Position numbers and translations under genes: made by a program. Positions 32,808 to 45,295 of a stretch of DNA of 64,000 bases are shown here, in pieces. The DNA is from Codonopsis lanceolata (lineage: Eukaryota; Streptophyta; Magnoliopsida; Asterales; Campanulaceae), in assembly GCA_013146195.2 (NCBI GenBank), contig CM028378.1, positions 87,664,295 through 87,728,294 on the forward strand, written 5' to 3'. The notes below the pieces were generated by a model. That model saw nothing but the letters and a program-made list of their open reading frames with translations, had not been told where the DNA came from and did not search any database. How positions within the stretch are numbered: the first letter of the stretch is position 1; every line of letters starts with the position of its first letter.

Positions 32808-34283
32808 ATGCATACGATAGAAAATTCTGAAAAGGTAATTGAAAAAGAAATTGAGAAAGATAGTGATAGTAATAAAGAGATTAATGACTTAAGTAATCAA
32901 GAGTTAGAAAAAGAAGTAGAAGTAGATGTTCCAAATAAGGAACAAGAGGAAGAAATTCAAAATAAAGATAATACAAGTGAAGTTGAAAAAGAGTTGGATC
33001 AAGAAGAAGAGGAACCTTATGTGGCTCCACCACCTTATGTTCCTCCAATTCTGTTTCCAAGAAGACTTATGAAAAACCGAATGGACAAACAATTCACGGA
33101 AATTTATAATATGTTATCCAAAGTAAATGTTAATTTACCTTTGCTTAATGTTATTAAAAATATTCCAGCTTATGCAAAGTTTTTCAAAGATCTTCACTCT
33201 AAGAAACACAAGTTTGAAAACAATGAAAAGATTGTTGTGTTGGAGAACGTAAGTTCTGTTTTACAACCTGAATTACCACCTAAGTTGAAAGACCCCGGTA
33301 GCTTTAATATCCAAGTTTCCTTGGGAAGCTCTAAAAAGATGAAAGCAATGCTGGATTTAGGAGCAAGTATTAATTTGATGCCTTTTGCGGTCTATAAACA
33401 GTTAGGTTTAGGAGAACTAAAACCCACTACTATGCAATTACAATTAGCTGATCGTTCAGTTAAATATCCTTTGGGTATAGTGGAAGATATCCTAGTTCAG
33501 GTTGATAAATTAATCATACCAGTAGACTTTGTGGTTCTAGAGATGGAAAGGAAGATATGCACCAACAATGAAGTTCCAATATTGTTAGGTAGACCATTTA
33601 TGGCAACTGCCAATACAATGATTAATGTGAAAAATGGTAAACTCACAATGTCAGTCCTAGGTGAAACTGTTGAAATTTTTGTGTTTGATGCTATGAATAG
33701 ACCTAGTGACATAAGTGCCTGTTTTTCAATAGATGAGATTGAAAAATTATCAACCGAGACTTTTGAAGAAGAGGAAGATTATGAGAGAGATAGATTTATT
33801 GTCTATGATGATAGCCCTATCCCTCCCATAAAAATTGACATTGAGGAAATTGAAAGAGAAATTGAAGAAGAAGAAAGATTAGAGAGAGAAAAACTAGAAG
33901 CTAGTGAAAAGAAAGATGAAGAAGGTAAAGAAATAAAAGTAGAATCAGAAAATAATTCTGATGAATCGGAAAAAGTAGTGGAAGAAAGTTATGAAATTAA
34001 AGAAGATGAAATAGAGATTCTGAAATCTCTTTTTGAAGAAATTGAGCTAGAAAATCTAGAGGAAGAAAATAAGGAAGAAAAGCAAGAAGAGAATAATGAG
34101 GCAAAAATTAAAGAAACTATTAAAGTAGAAAATTCTGAATTTATGCCATCCATTAATTCTCCCAAAGTCGAAGAATCAAAGCCATTACCATCCCACTTAA
34201 AATATGCATTTTTAGGGGAAGGTAACACTTTGACTGTTATTATAGCAGGCTTTAACGGAAAAAGCAAGAAACTAGTTTGTTAA
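32808..34283 (+). CDS. Athila protease with acidic flanks (intact open frame, 491 aa)
   Basis: The longest open frame in the window. Residues 1-90 are Glu/Lys-rich. The retropepsin domain spans about residues 160-300, with the active site LDLGASINLMP at 33351-33383 (D-L-G-A, the usual Athila form) and later ILLGRPFMATANTMI. From about residue 330 to 450 is a long Glu/Lys-rich segment with predicted coiled-coil character, then LPSHLKYAFLGEGNTLTVII, which in Athila precedes RT. In an active element this would be part of a longer gag-pol; here stops before it and a frame change after it isolate the piece. It overlaps the RT piece by 7 bases. Confidence 0.75.
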   Translation: MHTIENSEKVIEKEIEKDSDSNKEINDLSNQELEKEVEVDVPNKEQEEEIQNKDNTSEVEKELDQEEEEPYVAPPPYVPPILFPRRLMKNRMDKQFTEIYNMLSKVNVNLPLLNVIKNIPAYAKFFKDLHSKKHKFENNEKIVVLENVSSVLQPELPPKLKDPGSFNIQVSLGSSKKMKAMLDLGASINLMPFAVYKQLGLGELKPTTMQLQLADRSVKYPLGIVEDILVQVDKLIIPVDFVVLEMERKICTNNEVPILLGRPFMATANTMINVKNGKLTMSVLGETVEIFVFDAMNRPSDISACFSIDEIEKLSTETFEEEEDYERDRFIVYDDSPIPPIKIDIEEIEREIEEEERLEREKLEASEKKDEEGKEIKVESENNSDESEKVVEESYEIKEDEIEILKSLFEEIELENLEEENKEEKQEENNEAKIKETIKVENSEFMPSINSPKVEESKPLPSHLKYAFLGEGNTLTVIIAGFNGKSKKLVC

Positions 34284-35220
34284 AAGTTTTATGGACACAT
34301 AGAGAAGCTTTAGGATGGTCTTTAGCTGATTTAAAAGGAATTAGTCCTTCTATGTGCATGCATAAAATACATTTAGAAGAAGGTAGTAAACCTTCGAGAG
34401 AAAGGCAAAGGAGACTTAACCCTCACATGGAAGAAGCTGTTAGGAAAGAAGTTCTTAAGCTCTTAGATGCGGGTATAATTCACCCCATATCAGATAGTAA
34501 ATGGGTTAGTCCTGTTCAAGTAGTTCCTAAAAAGTCAGGAATTACTGTTGTTAAAAATGAGAAAGATGAATTAGTCCCTACAAGGACTATAGCGGTTATA
34601 GAATGTGTATCGATTTGAAATTAAATGCGGCAACTAGGAAAGACCACTTTCCTTTGCCATTTATTGACCAAATCCTTGAAAGACTAGCCGGTCATGAATA
34701 TTATTGCTTTCTTGATGGTTTTTACGGATATAATCGGATCCTGTTGCAGAAGACCAAGAGAAAACAACTTTTACATGTCCCTTTGGTACTTTTGCTTTTA
34801 GGAGAATGCCTTTTGGGTTGTGTAATGCACCAGCTACTTTTCAAAGATGCATGATATCTATATTCTCAGATTTAGTTGAAAGATGCGTAGAAGTTTTCAT
34901 GGACGATTTTTCAGTTTTTGGAAATTCTTTTGATCATTGTTTAGAAAACCTTACATCGTGTCTAAAAGATCTTTTGAAACTAATTTAACTTTAAGTTGGG
35001 AGAAAAGTCACTTCATGGTAAAACATGGAATTGTCTTAGGGCATGTTGTTTCAAATAAAGGCATTGAAGTTGACAAAGCTAAAATCGAAGTTATTTCACA
35101 ACTACCCCTCACTTGATTAAAGGAGTTCGAAGTTTTCTAGGCCATCTTGGTTTTACGAAGATTTATAAAAGATTTTTCCAAAATCTGTAAACCTCTATGT
35201 AATTTGCTAGCAAAAGATAC
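34277..35220 (+). pseudogene. Athila reverse transcriptase remnant
   Basis: Three open pieces in different frames. 34277-34618 has VLWTHREALGWSLADLKGIS and GIIHPISDSKWVSPVQVVPK. 34603-34854 has FPLPFIDQILERLAGHEYYC. 34806-34988 has MPFGLCNAPATFQRCM and the active site VFMDDFSVFG with F-M-D-D at 34896-34907. Frameshifts lie near 34605 and 34780, and a stop near 34988. The catalytic motif is intact. Confidence 0.85.
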
Positions 35221-35229
35221 ATAATTTAT

Positions 35230-35720
35230 TTTTGATAAAGAATGTTTAGAAGCTTTTAATTTATTAAAGGAAAAATTAACTCTTGCCCTAATTTTATCAG
35301 GCCACGATTGGTCACTTCCTTTTGAAATCATGTGTGATGCATCAGTTTTGCAATTGGAGCCGTGTTAGGACAAAGGGTAGATAGAAAGCCTCATGTGATC
35401 CATTATGCTAGTAGAACTCTAAATGATGCTCAATTGAATTATACCACTCTTGAAAAGGAATTTTTAGCGATAGTATATGCTTTAGAAAAATTTAGATCAT
35501 ATCTACTAGGATCAAAGGTGATAATTTTTCGATCATTACGCATTAAAATATACGTTAAGTAAGAAGGATGCTAAACCAAGATTAATTAGATGGATGTTAT
35601 TGTTACAAGAATTTGACATTACTATCAAGGATAAAAAGGAACAGAGAATGTCGTAGCCGACCACTTGTCTAGGTTAGAATTTTCACCCTTGCTTGAGCGT
35701 CAATTTCTTGATGATCCTGT
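35230..35720 (+). pseudogene. Athila RNase H remnant
   Basis: The segment MCDASVFAIGAV-like near 35.33-35.36 kb has the catalytic Asp. The frame of 35362-35562 reads VIHYASRTLNDAQLNYTTLE then KEFLAIVYALEKFRSYLLGS with the catalytic Glu. DHLSRLEFSP near 35.66 kb marks the end of the connection to integrase. Frames change at least twice. Confidence 0.8.
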
Positions 35721-35926
35721 CCCCATAAATGACAATTTTCTGATGAACAACTCTTGGCCATTAAAGATTCGACCCTTGGTATCTTGATTTTGTCAACTAC
35801 TATGTGTGCGATATCATTAATCGGATTTTGATCATTATGAAAAGAAGAAGTTTTTAGCGGAAACTAAAAATTATTTTTAGGAAGCTCCTCATTTATACAA
35901 AATTTGTTCGATTCTTTAATAAGAAG

Positions 35927-37131
35927 ATGTATTCGAGAAAAAAGACCAACAAGGTATCATGGAATTTTGCCATGGATATTCTTGTGGAGGTCATTTTAGT
36001 GGTAACAAAGCTGCTCGAAAAATTTTGCAATCAGTGCGTATTGGCCCTCTTGTTTTTAGAGATTGTGAGCTGTTTTTATAGAACATGTGACAAATGTCAA
36101 AGAGCAGGTGGTATAGGAAAGAGAAACGAGATGCCCTTACATATTAATTTGGTAGTTGAAATTTTTGACGTTTGGGGTATTGATTTTATGGGTCCCTTCC
36201 CTGTGTCGAATAATTGTGAGTATATTCTAGTAGCAGTTGATTATGTTTCTAAATGGATAGAAGCAGTAGCAACCAAGACTAATGATGGAAAAACAGTAGT
36301 CAAGTTTGTAGAGGATTTATTTGCTAGATATGGAGTCCCTAAGGCCATAATAAGTGACCAAGGAACTCATTTTACCAATAAGTTGTTAAATAATGTTCTT
36401 AGAAAGCACAGTGTAACTCACAAGTTAGCTACACCCTATCATCCACAGACATCTGGACAAGTAGAAGTAAGCAATAGGAAATAAAAGCGATATTAGAAAA
36501 GGCGGTAGGCCTAATCGTAAAGATTGGGAATCTAAACTCAAGGATGCTTTATGGGCATACCGAGCGCTTTTAAGACACCCATAGGAATGAGTCCATATAG
36601 AATGGTATATGGCAAAGCTTGCCATTTACCAGTTGAGATTGAGCATAAAGCCTATTGGGCGGTTAAAGAATTGAATTTAGATTTAACATTGGCCGGAGAA
36701 GAAAGACTGTTTCAGTTAAATGAGTTAGAAGAGCATAGGTTAAATTCGTATGAAAATGCAAAGACATATAAAGAAAAGACCAAGAAATATCATGACTTAG
36801 GGTTAGCCAACAAAATGCTTCATCCAGGTATGAAAGTATTACATTTTAATTCAAGATTGAGGCTATTTCCCAAAAGTTAAAATCTAAATGAGTGCGGTCC
36901 TTTTAGAATTGTGCGAATTTATCCTCGTATGGGGTCGTTGATATACAAAACCCAAAAATAATGAAGTGTTTAAAGTTAATGGACAGACTCAAGCCATATT
37001 TGGAGCCGATGTCGGTTGAGCGAACAATTGAGTTAATCCGTTTGGTGACAATGAACCACCAGAGATTAGGCTTGCAGTTTGGTCGAGCCAAAGACATTAA
37101 ACAAAGGCGCTAAGTGGGAGGCAACCCACTA
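35927..37131 (+). pseudogene. Athila integrase remnant
   Basis: The open piece 35927-36484 includes the zinc-binding CDKCQ and the whole catalytic core: Asp in IDFMGPFP (36182-36184), Asp in IISDQGTHF (36356-36358) and Glu in SGQVEVSNR (36464-36466), with the D-x35-E spacing exact. A stop at 36482-36484 and a frame change separate the C-terminal part 36551-36880 (TPIGMSPYRMVYGKACHLPV). The sequence GCTAAGTGGGAGGCAACCCA at 37111-37130 is the familiar end-of-pol region of Athila elements. Confidence 0.85.
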
Positions 37132-37860
37132 TGTTGAATGTTATTTAGTTAGTTTAAAATATGCTTTTCTCAGTTAAATTTAATTTTTGGACATTTAATT
37201 TCTAAATTAAATATGCCAAAATTCAAGTTTGGGGAGAAAAACATCTTAGTGTTGTATTTATATGTTACTAATAATTTTTGTTTAGAATTTTTGTTTAGTT
37301 TTTACATAGAAATATCCAAGACATAACGGAAGTTAACGGAAGGGCTAAAAGATGCAAGCTGGCGAAAAGTATTGAAAGAAAAACAAGAAGGAAGAGTTAT
37401 GTCCACCTTGCGGACGCAAGGTGTGAAGAAGCTTGCGGCCTTAAGAGGTCCGATATGCTTATGCGTCGTCTTGTCGTCATCGGTCATGGGGAATCGCGAG
37501 GAATCTCAACCTTTTGTTGCCCACCTTGCGGACGCTTAGTGTGGCGGACTGCGGCCGCAAGGGCGCAAGGTCCCTATATATAAACAGTGCCGGGTTTCCT
37601 TCGAGAAAAGCACGCAAATCTTCCTCTCTTCCTCCGTGGCGCCAGCAGTGACCTCCCAAATTCCGAGATCATCTCCAATTTCGGCACCAACTTCAAGATT
37701 CTATCTCTCTCTCTCTCTCTCTCAAAACTCTTCATCTCCCTCTCACCCATCATCCATTTCACTCCATTACAAGTTGAAGCTTTTGAAGGAGGAAGAACCT
37801 CCATTCTTGAAAGCGAAGATCAAGCTCAATACTCATTGCATTCACTCAATTAAAGGCTGC
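37132..37860 (+). promoter_or_regulatory. Internal promoter-like block upstream of env-like region
   Basis: Noncoding. It contains the exact 20-nt dyad CACCTTGCGGACGCAAGGTG at 37404-37423, a degenerate second dyad at 37522-37541, a GCGGCCGC-centred site near 37550-37560 and a TATA box (TATATATAAA) at 37575-37584. The dyad-to-TATA distance is 152 bases, the same as in LTR3. A CT run lies near 37700-37725. The sequence outside these motifs is only weakly like LTR U3, so this is either a captured U3 or a separate internal promoter. Confidence 0.55.
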
Positions 37861-39060
37861 AAACAAGTAACACTAACACCCTTTTTAATTTCATACGTAA
37901 AATATTTGCATGCTAGGGTGCTAGATAGTTTTTAACGTAGATAAAAATTTTGCATGCTTAGAATAAAATTTTAATTTTAAAATTTTAAAACCACATTTTA
38001 ATTATTTAAACTTTTTAGTTTTTAAAATTTTATAAAATCAAACATAATGTTAAAGTAGCGTAGAAATAGGTGCTTCATCCTCGGCCCTTCGCTCGGAGGA
38101 AGAGCATAATTTTGACCACACCGCTTCGTGTCCCACGAGGCATCGAAGATACACTACCAAGCTCTCCAAGTCCTTGGTGCCCAGAAAGGGGATTCAAGTT
38201 GAAGACTTTGGTCTCGATCCCAATCTAATGGCTCGTAGGTGGGGGCTTTTGTTAGATTCTCCGCTAGGGACGCCATAGTCCCTATTGTCCGAGAATTCTA
38301 TGCCAATGGCAACATTGGCATAGATGGGGGTGTATTAGACACTGTTAATGTTAGGGGTGTAGTAGTAGATTTTTCGCCCCAAAGCATTAACATTCATTTC
38401 GGCACCTCAACTTTGCGGTTGGTGCCGATCACTTTAACAGCACCTCGACCCCGTATCACATCGTCGAGGTGGTCAATGGACCATCGCTCTCCAGGTGTGG
38501 AATGGTCTTATAGCCGTCAACCACCTTTGGACCACGCACCATGGGAGAGTCCTTCCTCAAACACGGCCAAGCCGTGTATAAATTTGTTTGCGGGCGCTCA
38601 TGCCCTCAAGTCACCAACACACGGTGAATTGGGAGAGGGCTGTCTTGACCTACACCATTATGATTGGTGGGTCTATTGATGTCGGCGTTTGATCAACGGC
38701 CAAATCAAGACCCTTATTAGAGGTAGGGCGAATGCGGGGTTCGCGTTCCCGCGTTTGATTACCGATTTGTGTAGGGGGCAGGGCGTGAGAAGCTGGCCCA
38801 ACAGTAATTTGGCCCCGGTCATTTCAAGGGCCATTTTGTTTGAACATCACCAGGCGGTAGCGGCCAGAGTGAGGGTTCCTCAAGAGGAGGAACCGAGGAA
38901 GAGGAAGAGGACTTGGCGCTCGTTGGGATCTCCAACGGCTTGGAGGAAGGCGTCCCAAGCCCGATATGGTGAGTCGGCAGTTGGCACAAATGCGTCTTGA
39001 CCAGCTGAAATTTTTCGGCCATTTGGGTTGCACCGTGGGACATAATGTCTCAAATTATTA
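37861..39060 (+). pseudogene. Athila env-like ORF remnant (plant transposon protein domain)
   Basis: The frame of 38239-38679 reads FARDAIVPIVREFYANGNIG then VRGVVVDFSPQSINIHFG. Farther on, 38689-39000 reads INGQIKTLIRGRANAGFAFP followed by LITDLCRGQGV. This is the plant transposon protein domain (PF20167-like) typical of the region between pol and the 3' LTR in Athila elements. A frameshift near 38.27 kb and stops break it. The Glu/Arg/Lys-rich tail (PQEEEPRKRKRTW) is followed by a stop at 38998. Its role in the element is unknown. Confidence 0.6.
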
Positions 39061-41305
39061 TGGGCTTGCCACCAAGCACGATCGGTTTCGTCCTCATTCG
39101 TTATCTTCGCGAGCTCACCTTGAGTCGAGGCCCAAGGTCCGATCCTCTTTCGTTGGGTGGATGCGCTGCGTCCTTTTTATATTTGTCCTACCCCATCAAT
39201 CCTCGTATGTTCCTCTATTTTGAGGACAAAATAGAAATTAAGTTTGGGGGGGATTTAAAACTTTAGTCTTAGCGAGGTCCTAGCCTAACGAGGAATGGAG
39301 TGGGCTATGTTTAGGGTGAAAATTTCTTTTTCGATGACCATTTAACTCTTCACCTATTTTTCTGTTTTTAATTTTTCTTATTTTGGTGTTGCCTTGACGA
39401 GAATACACTCTATTGGTTATTAGTGGGTTCCTCTTATGGGGACCCATCATCAATGTGTCATCGTCATCATCTCCAATTTTCTTATAATTTTTTTTAAATT
39501 CAAAATTCTCATCCCCGAGTTTAGGTGTGGTAATGCTAGTCGTAGTCAATGAGGAGATTAGTGTAATGACCCGCATAGTTAGTCTGTAGATCCCTCTGGA
39601 ATTCACTTAATTTTGCGAAACTTTTACTTTTCTCCAAATTCTTCATGCACTCACACAGGTCATGGTTTTTATAAAGTTTATAACACCTACTTCATTACAA
39701 CAAGATATGCACAAGAATATGATGCATAGCCATTCGAACTAAGTGTTGCATTAAATTGTGACTTAGGGTCAATTGCATGTTAGTTAGATCCCTTGGATTT
39801 TCTCATTTATATATCTCAAGCACACTTTCGAGGTGTATGCATGTTAGTCAATTGTCCCTACCATCTGTCTTAGCGAATGCTTATGTGAAATCCGATGATG
39901 CTAAACATTCAACCCCAATTCCCATAGTTGATATGATATTTTGTGTTGTCTTACTTGCTTTAAATACTATGTGAGCATTTGGCATTAAGAAATGACTTAG
40001 GCCATCTTTGGATCGTTAGAGCCTAAATATTCCCTGACCTATACTAAAATATATCCCTAGTGTCCCCTTTGAGCCTAATGAAAAGAATGGAGTGTGCTAA
40101 GCACACTATTTAAACCCCATTCGCCATCATTTCTATTACCCACATTAACTTAACCCTAAAAACCTATACACTTTTAGCCTACCTTTGAGTAGGATTGGGT
40201 GGGAAATTGATTCTAGGAGGACCACTTCTTTTCGAGTTAGGCTATTTTCGGAAGGCTTCTTCTTTAAAGTAGTCGAAAAAAAATAATAAAAAAAATCATA
40301 TGTCGACGAAAAATGAAAGCGGAAGAAGAAGAGTGTAAAAGGAATTCAAATGGAAGCATAGCTTTCAAGAGAAAAATATGTTAGAAAAATCATCTTGATA
40401 AGAATGATGTGATATTTTAGAAGAATATATTGCCCAAAACAAGTTTGGGGGAAAAGAAGTAAAGTAACTAAAAGCACCCCTCACTTGTGGTCTTTGCAGG
40501 TCCTAGCCTAAATAGGAAAACTTCCTTTTGCTTGGAAGTATGAGGGATAAAAAGGTATCTTACTCTCTCTTTGAATTCCAATTCCTTTCTTCATATCCCC
40601 CCAACACCTTGGCCTTACATTACAAGCTAATAAAGACCTAATGATCTTNNNNNNNNNNNNNNNNNNNNNNNNNNNNNNNNNNNNNNNNNNNNNNNNNNNN
40701 NNNNNNNNNNNNNNNNNNNNNNNNNNNNNNNNNNNNNNNNNNNNNNNNATGGTTTGGGCTTATAGTTGATTTGACCTAGTTTTGAATTATACACATCTTG
40801 ATATAGCTCACCGTATTTTTCAATGCCTAGGCTATTATAAGTAATTGGACTTGAGAGCATTGTATTTAAATACATAGTTAGTGCATGGGATGGATGTATA
40901 AGCAGCTTGAATTCTAATGATCTCTCTTCGTGTTGTTAACAGTAGGTATTGATGGTATGTACATGTTTTGTGATGCACACGTTTTTATTTTTAATATTGG
41001 GGAATGAATGTTGTGCTTAGCTTGATAAAACTTTCTAAGTTTGGAGATAGTCAATTAATGGTTCACACACACACACACGGAGATGTACAAGTGATATTGA
41101 TGATGATTGGTGAAAGCTTGGACTTGTGTTATGTGTTGTTATCATTCCTTGAGGCATTATGTGGTACCATCTTAGATATTTTGACTTGTGAAAGAAAAAA
41201 TATTTTATTTGCTTTAATTTAGTTTAGTTTAATTTTTTTTAGTTTATTTATTATTTTATTTTTTGTTTTACTCGAGACGAAACGGAAGTTTAAGTTTGGG
41301 GTATT
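38599..41305 (+). repeat. 3' region of Athila, copy 1
   Basis: It matches 42487-45295 throughout: env end, then noncoding sequence including the repeated AAGTTTGGGGG motifs, then the polypurine tract at 41290-41301 before LTR2. Contains the 100-N gap. Confidence 0.85.
40649..40748. other. Assembly gap (100 N)
   Basis: A 100-N placeholder inside the duplicated Athila 3' region. Copy 2 continues uninterrupted through the equivalent position (about 44565). Confidence 0.99.
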
Positions 41306-42476
41306 TGATAACTGTATTTTATACTTGATTATTAGGTATTATTCGGCTTAAATTATGCTATTTCTCGAGGTTTTGTTGTCTAATATGTGTTTTAGTGTTG
41401 TTTATAGTTTCAGGACTTTTGGAATAATTGTGCAAAATAGGCATTTTATCTTTGAATTGAAGAACTTCGAGGGACCAAGCGCAAAAGCTGAAAACTTGAA
41501 ATTCCAAAAGCTGAAAATCAGCTTTACAAAAGAAAATCAGCCGCCACTTTCATTGTGTTCAATTGTCTTGGGAAGCGTGAAATCTATTTTAATTCTTTTT
41601 AGTGTTTTTAATTATAATGTATCTCCTTTCCTCCTTGTTGTAGGATTAATTAGGTATAAATAGATCCCTTTAGTTAGGAAAAAAGGGAGAGAAGTTCGTA
41701 TTATTTTCTTTGTCTATGAAGAAAGATTCTTCAAGAATGGTTCAAGGTTTTGTATTTTCAATTATGGAGAGCTAACTCATAATCTAGGAATTGAGGTAAC
41801 TTGTAGAATCTATTGTTTTATATTAATTCTTATTCATTTAATTCTTGTTGATTGTGGTGTTTATCAATCCCTTTATTATTTCGCTTTGAACAAATGAATG
41901 TAATCGCAAATAATAAAGGCCTAAGGTGGAATAACTGCATGACTAATATGCATATAATGGTACAACGGCTCACCATCACAATAAATTGGACCTATCGATG
42001 CGAGTGATAAGTTAGGACGAGGTTCATATATGATCTAGTGGCAGATAGATCATAATCTAGGTGACGAATGATTACATGTTCTTGTGCTTAGGATATAGAA
42101 TGGATGAATTTTCTTGGGATGGGCTGAACCATTGTTCACAGATCTATATCTATCTTTTGTGAAACGAACCCAAGAAATGAATGATAATTATTTTGAATTA
42201 AACAATAGAATAGATACAAGTGAATCTAATTCCTAGTCAATTTACAAATCTTTGATTTATCTCATATTTATATGTTTTGTTAGTTAAAGTATTTTATTGC
42301 TTTTCTAGTTAATTTAATTTATAAAAACCAAAAACCTCATTAGTTATGCTTGTTTTTTTTAATAGATTAGTTAAATTCTTATAATCAAATCCAAATCTGT
42401 GGTTCGACCCTTGCTTTCCAAACTATTCTATAATAGTCTTGTACACTTGCAAAGAAATAGATAAAATAAAACATCG
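41306..42476 (+). repeat. Athila LTR2, divergent U3 and truncated end
   Basis: Starts TGATAACTGTATTTTATACT after a polypurine tract. Its R/U5 half matches LTR1 and LTR3 (for example AAATGAATGTAATCGCAAAT), but U3 is different: it lacks the CCTTGCGGACGCAAGG dyads and has a different TATA (GGTATAAATAG near 41655). It ends at ACATCG and passes directly into mid-env sequence, so the terminal CA and the primer site are missing. Confidence 0.8.
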
Positions 42477-42486
42477 TCGGTAGTCT

Positions 42487-45295
42487 TATGCCCTCAAGTC
42501 ACCCAAAACACGGTGAATTGGGAGAGAGTACATCACGACCTACACCATCATGACTAATGGGTCTATTGATGTTGGCCGTTTGATCAACGGCCAAATCAAG
42601 ATCCTAATTAGAGGTAGGGCGAATGCGGGGTTCGCGTTCCCGCATTTGATCACGACTTGTGTTGGGGGCAAACGTGAGAATGCTTGAAAACATTGTTGGT
42701 GATCAATTAGGCCATTTTGTTTGAGCACCACCAGCCGGTAGTGAGGGTTCCTCAAGAGGAGGAACCCAAGAGAAGATGAGGATCCACTGTTGGGATTCAA
42801 CATATCGAGGAAGTCAGTCCTCCAAACCGAGTATGGTGAGTCGCCAGCTGGCTCCGCATGCGTACGACCGGTTGAAATTTTCTGCTGGTCTAACGCTGGG
42901 ACGTAATCCGTCCAACTATTATGGGCCGCCACCGTGCACGATCCCCGAAGCCAGCCCTCATTCGTTATCTCCGCCTCCCCGACTCACTGAGTCGAGGCCC
43001 AAGTTCCCTCATTCGTTAGGTGGACCCTATTACGTCCTTGATATTTGTCCTACCCCCATCAATCCTCTCATATGTTCCTCTATTTTGAGGACAAAATAGA
43101 ACTTAAGTTTGGGGGGATTGAAAATTTTAGGTCTTAACAGTCCTACCTTAACGAAGAATGGAGTTGGGCTATGTCATTAGTGGTGAAAGAGAATTGCTTT
43201 ATTTGATGACCATTTAACTCTTCACCCTATTTATCCTGTTTTTATTTTTTCTCGATTTTCTGAGGTGTTGCCTGACTCAGAATACACTACTGATACTCGT
43301 GGTTCCTCTTATGGGGACCCATCATCAATTGTGTCATCGTCATCACCTCCAATTTTCGCAATTTCTTAAAAATATATAAAAAAAAATATTAAAATAAATT
43401 CAAAATATTCATCCTCGAGTTTAGGTGTGGTAATGCTAGTCGTAGTCCATGAGGAGATTAGTGCAATGAACCGCATAGTTAGTCCGTAGATCCCCTCGAA
43501 TTTACTTAATTTTGCGAAACTTTTACTTTTCTCCAAATTCTTCATGCACTCACACCGCCTCATAACTTTGATTGATTAGAATAGTTTTATAAAGTTTATA
43601 ACACCGATTCATCTTCAACAAGATATGCACAAGAATATGATGCATAGCCATTCGAACATGATTGTTGCATTAAATTGTAACTTAGGGTCAATTGCATGAT
43701 AGTTAGATCCCTTGATTTTCTCATTTATATATCTCAAGCACACTTCAACCGTGTTTGCATGTTAGTAGTCAATTGTCCCTACCATCCTGTTTTAGAATGC
43801 TTATGTGAAATCCAAGTGATGCTAAACACTCAACCCAATTCCCTAGTTGATATGATATTTTGTGTTGCTTACTTGCTTTTAAATATTATGTGAGCATTTG
43901 GCATTAAGAAATGATTTAGGCCATTGGATCGTTAGAGCCTAAATATTCCCCGACCTATACTAAATATATCCCTAGTGTCCCTGAGCCTAATGAAGAAAGA
44001 AGTGTGCTAAGCACATTTAAACCCCCATTCGACATCGCTTTCTTTACCCACATTAACTTAACCCTAAAAGCCTATACACTTTTAGCCTACCCTTTGAGAG
44101 AGTAGGATTGTGGGAAATTGATTCTAGGAGGACCCTTCTTTTCGCTAGTTATTTTTCGTAAGATTTCTTCTTTCCGTCGTTAAAAAAAAAAAAAAAAAAT
44201 CATGTGTCGACGAAAATGAAACGGAAGAAGAAGAGTGTAAACAAAGATTCAAATGGAAGCATAGCTTTCAAGAGAAAATATGTTAGAAAAATTCTGCGAT
44301 TAGAATGATGTGATATTTTTAGAAGATTTATTGCCCAAAACAAGTTTGGGGGGGGGAATAAAGAAGAAAAGTGAAAAGTAACACAAAGCACCCCTCCACT
44401 TGTGGTCTTTGCAGGTCCTAGCCTAAATAGGGAAAACTTCCTTTTGCTTGGAAGTATGAGGGATAAAGGGTAGTCTTACTCTCTCACTTTGAATTCCAAT
44501 ACCTTTCCATCATATCCCCCAACACCTTGGCCTTACATTACAAGCTTAAAAGTCCTAATGATCTTTTGCCAATGCTTATGTTGTTTTTATTGTCAAGTGA
44601 GTAACATGAAATTGATCACACACTTCATATTCATTATTATTCACCTTAAAGCTCAATGTGTTAGCATAATCTTAGCTATTACAAGTCATTGGGATAGAGA
44701 GCATTGTATACATACATAGAAGTGCATGGGATGGATGTAAATCTTTTAAACTCCTTGGGACCTTTTCATGTCAGAATCGACTGTGTTTGAATGGTAGATC
44801 TCATACTTCTAAATGCATGATTTTCTATTAAAAATGTGATTTTCAGATAAATATGGTGTTTAGCTCAATAAAATTGTTTTAGTCAAGATATTCTTTAAGA
44901 CTGGTGATCACACACACACACGGAGAAATTAAAAGTAGTAGCAAAGATAAGAAAAGACTAGTTGGTTTTATATGACTAAGCCTGCATATATGTGGTGAGC
45001 ACCAAACTGAGATTACATGCATGCCATACACTTATAACTTGAGGATGAAACCAAAAAGATTTTATGTTTTAATTATGGTTTGTTTGTAGTTGTATTTTAG
45101 TTTTATATTTATACGTTTTTGTATTTATGCATAGTAAGTCACTCGAAAGAGTCTCCTTGAGTTTGTGGGTTTATAGAGGAGTGTAAATAGTGTCACCCTC
45201 ACAAAAAGATTTTAATTTTTGTTATTTAGATGTTTTTGTATTTATAAGTTTATTTGTTTACTCGTGGACGAGCAAAGTTCAAGTTTGGGGGTATT
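42487..45295 (+). repeat. 3' region of Athila, copy 2
   Basis: Copy 2 of 38599-41305. It begins in the middle of the env-like domain (INGQIKILIRGRANAGFAFP is readable at 42580-42640), runs through the same noncoding landmarks and ends with the polypurine tract AAGTTTGGGGG at 45281-45291. Confidence 0.85.
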
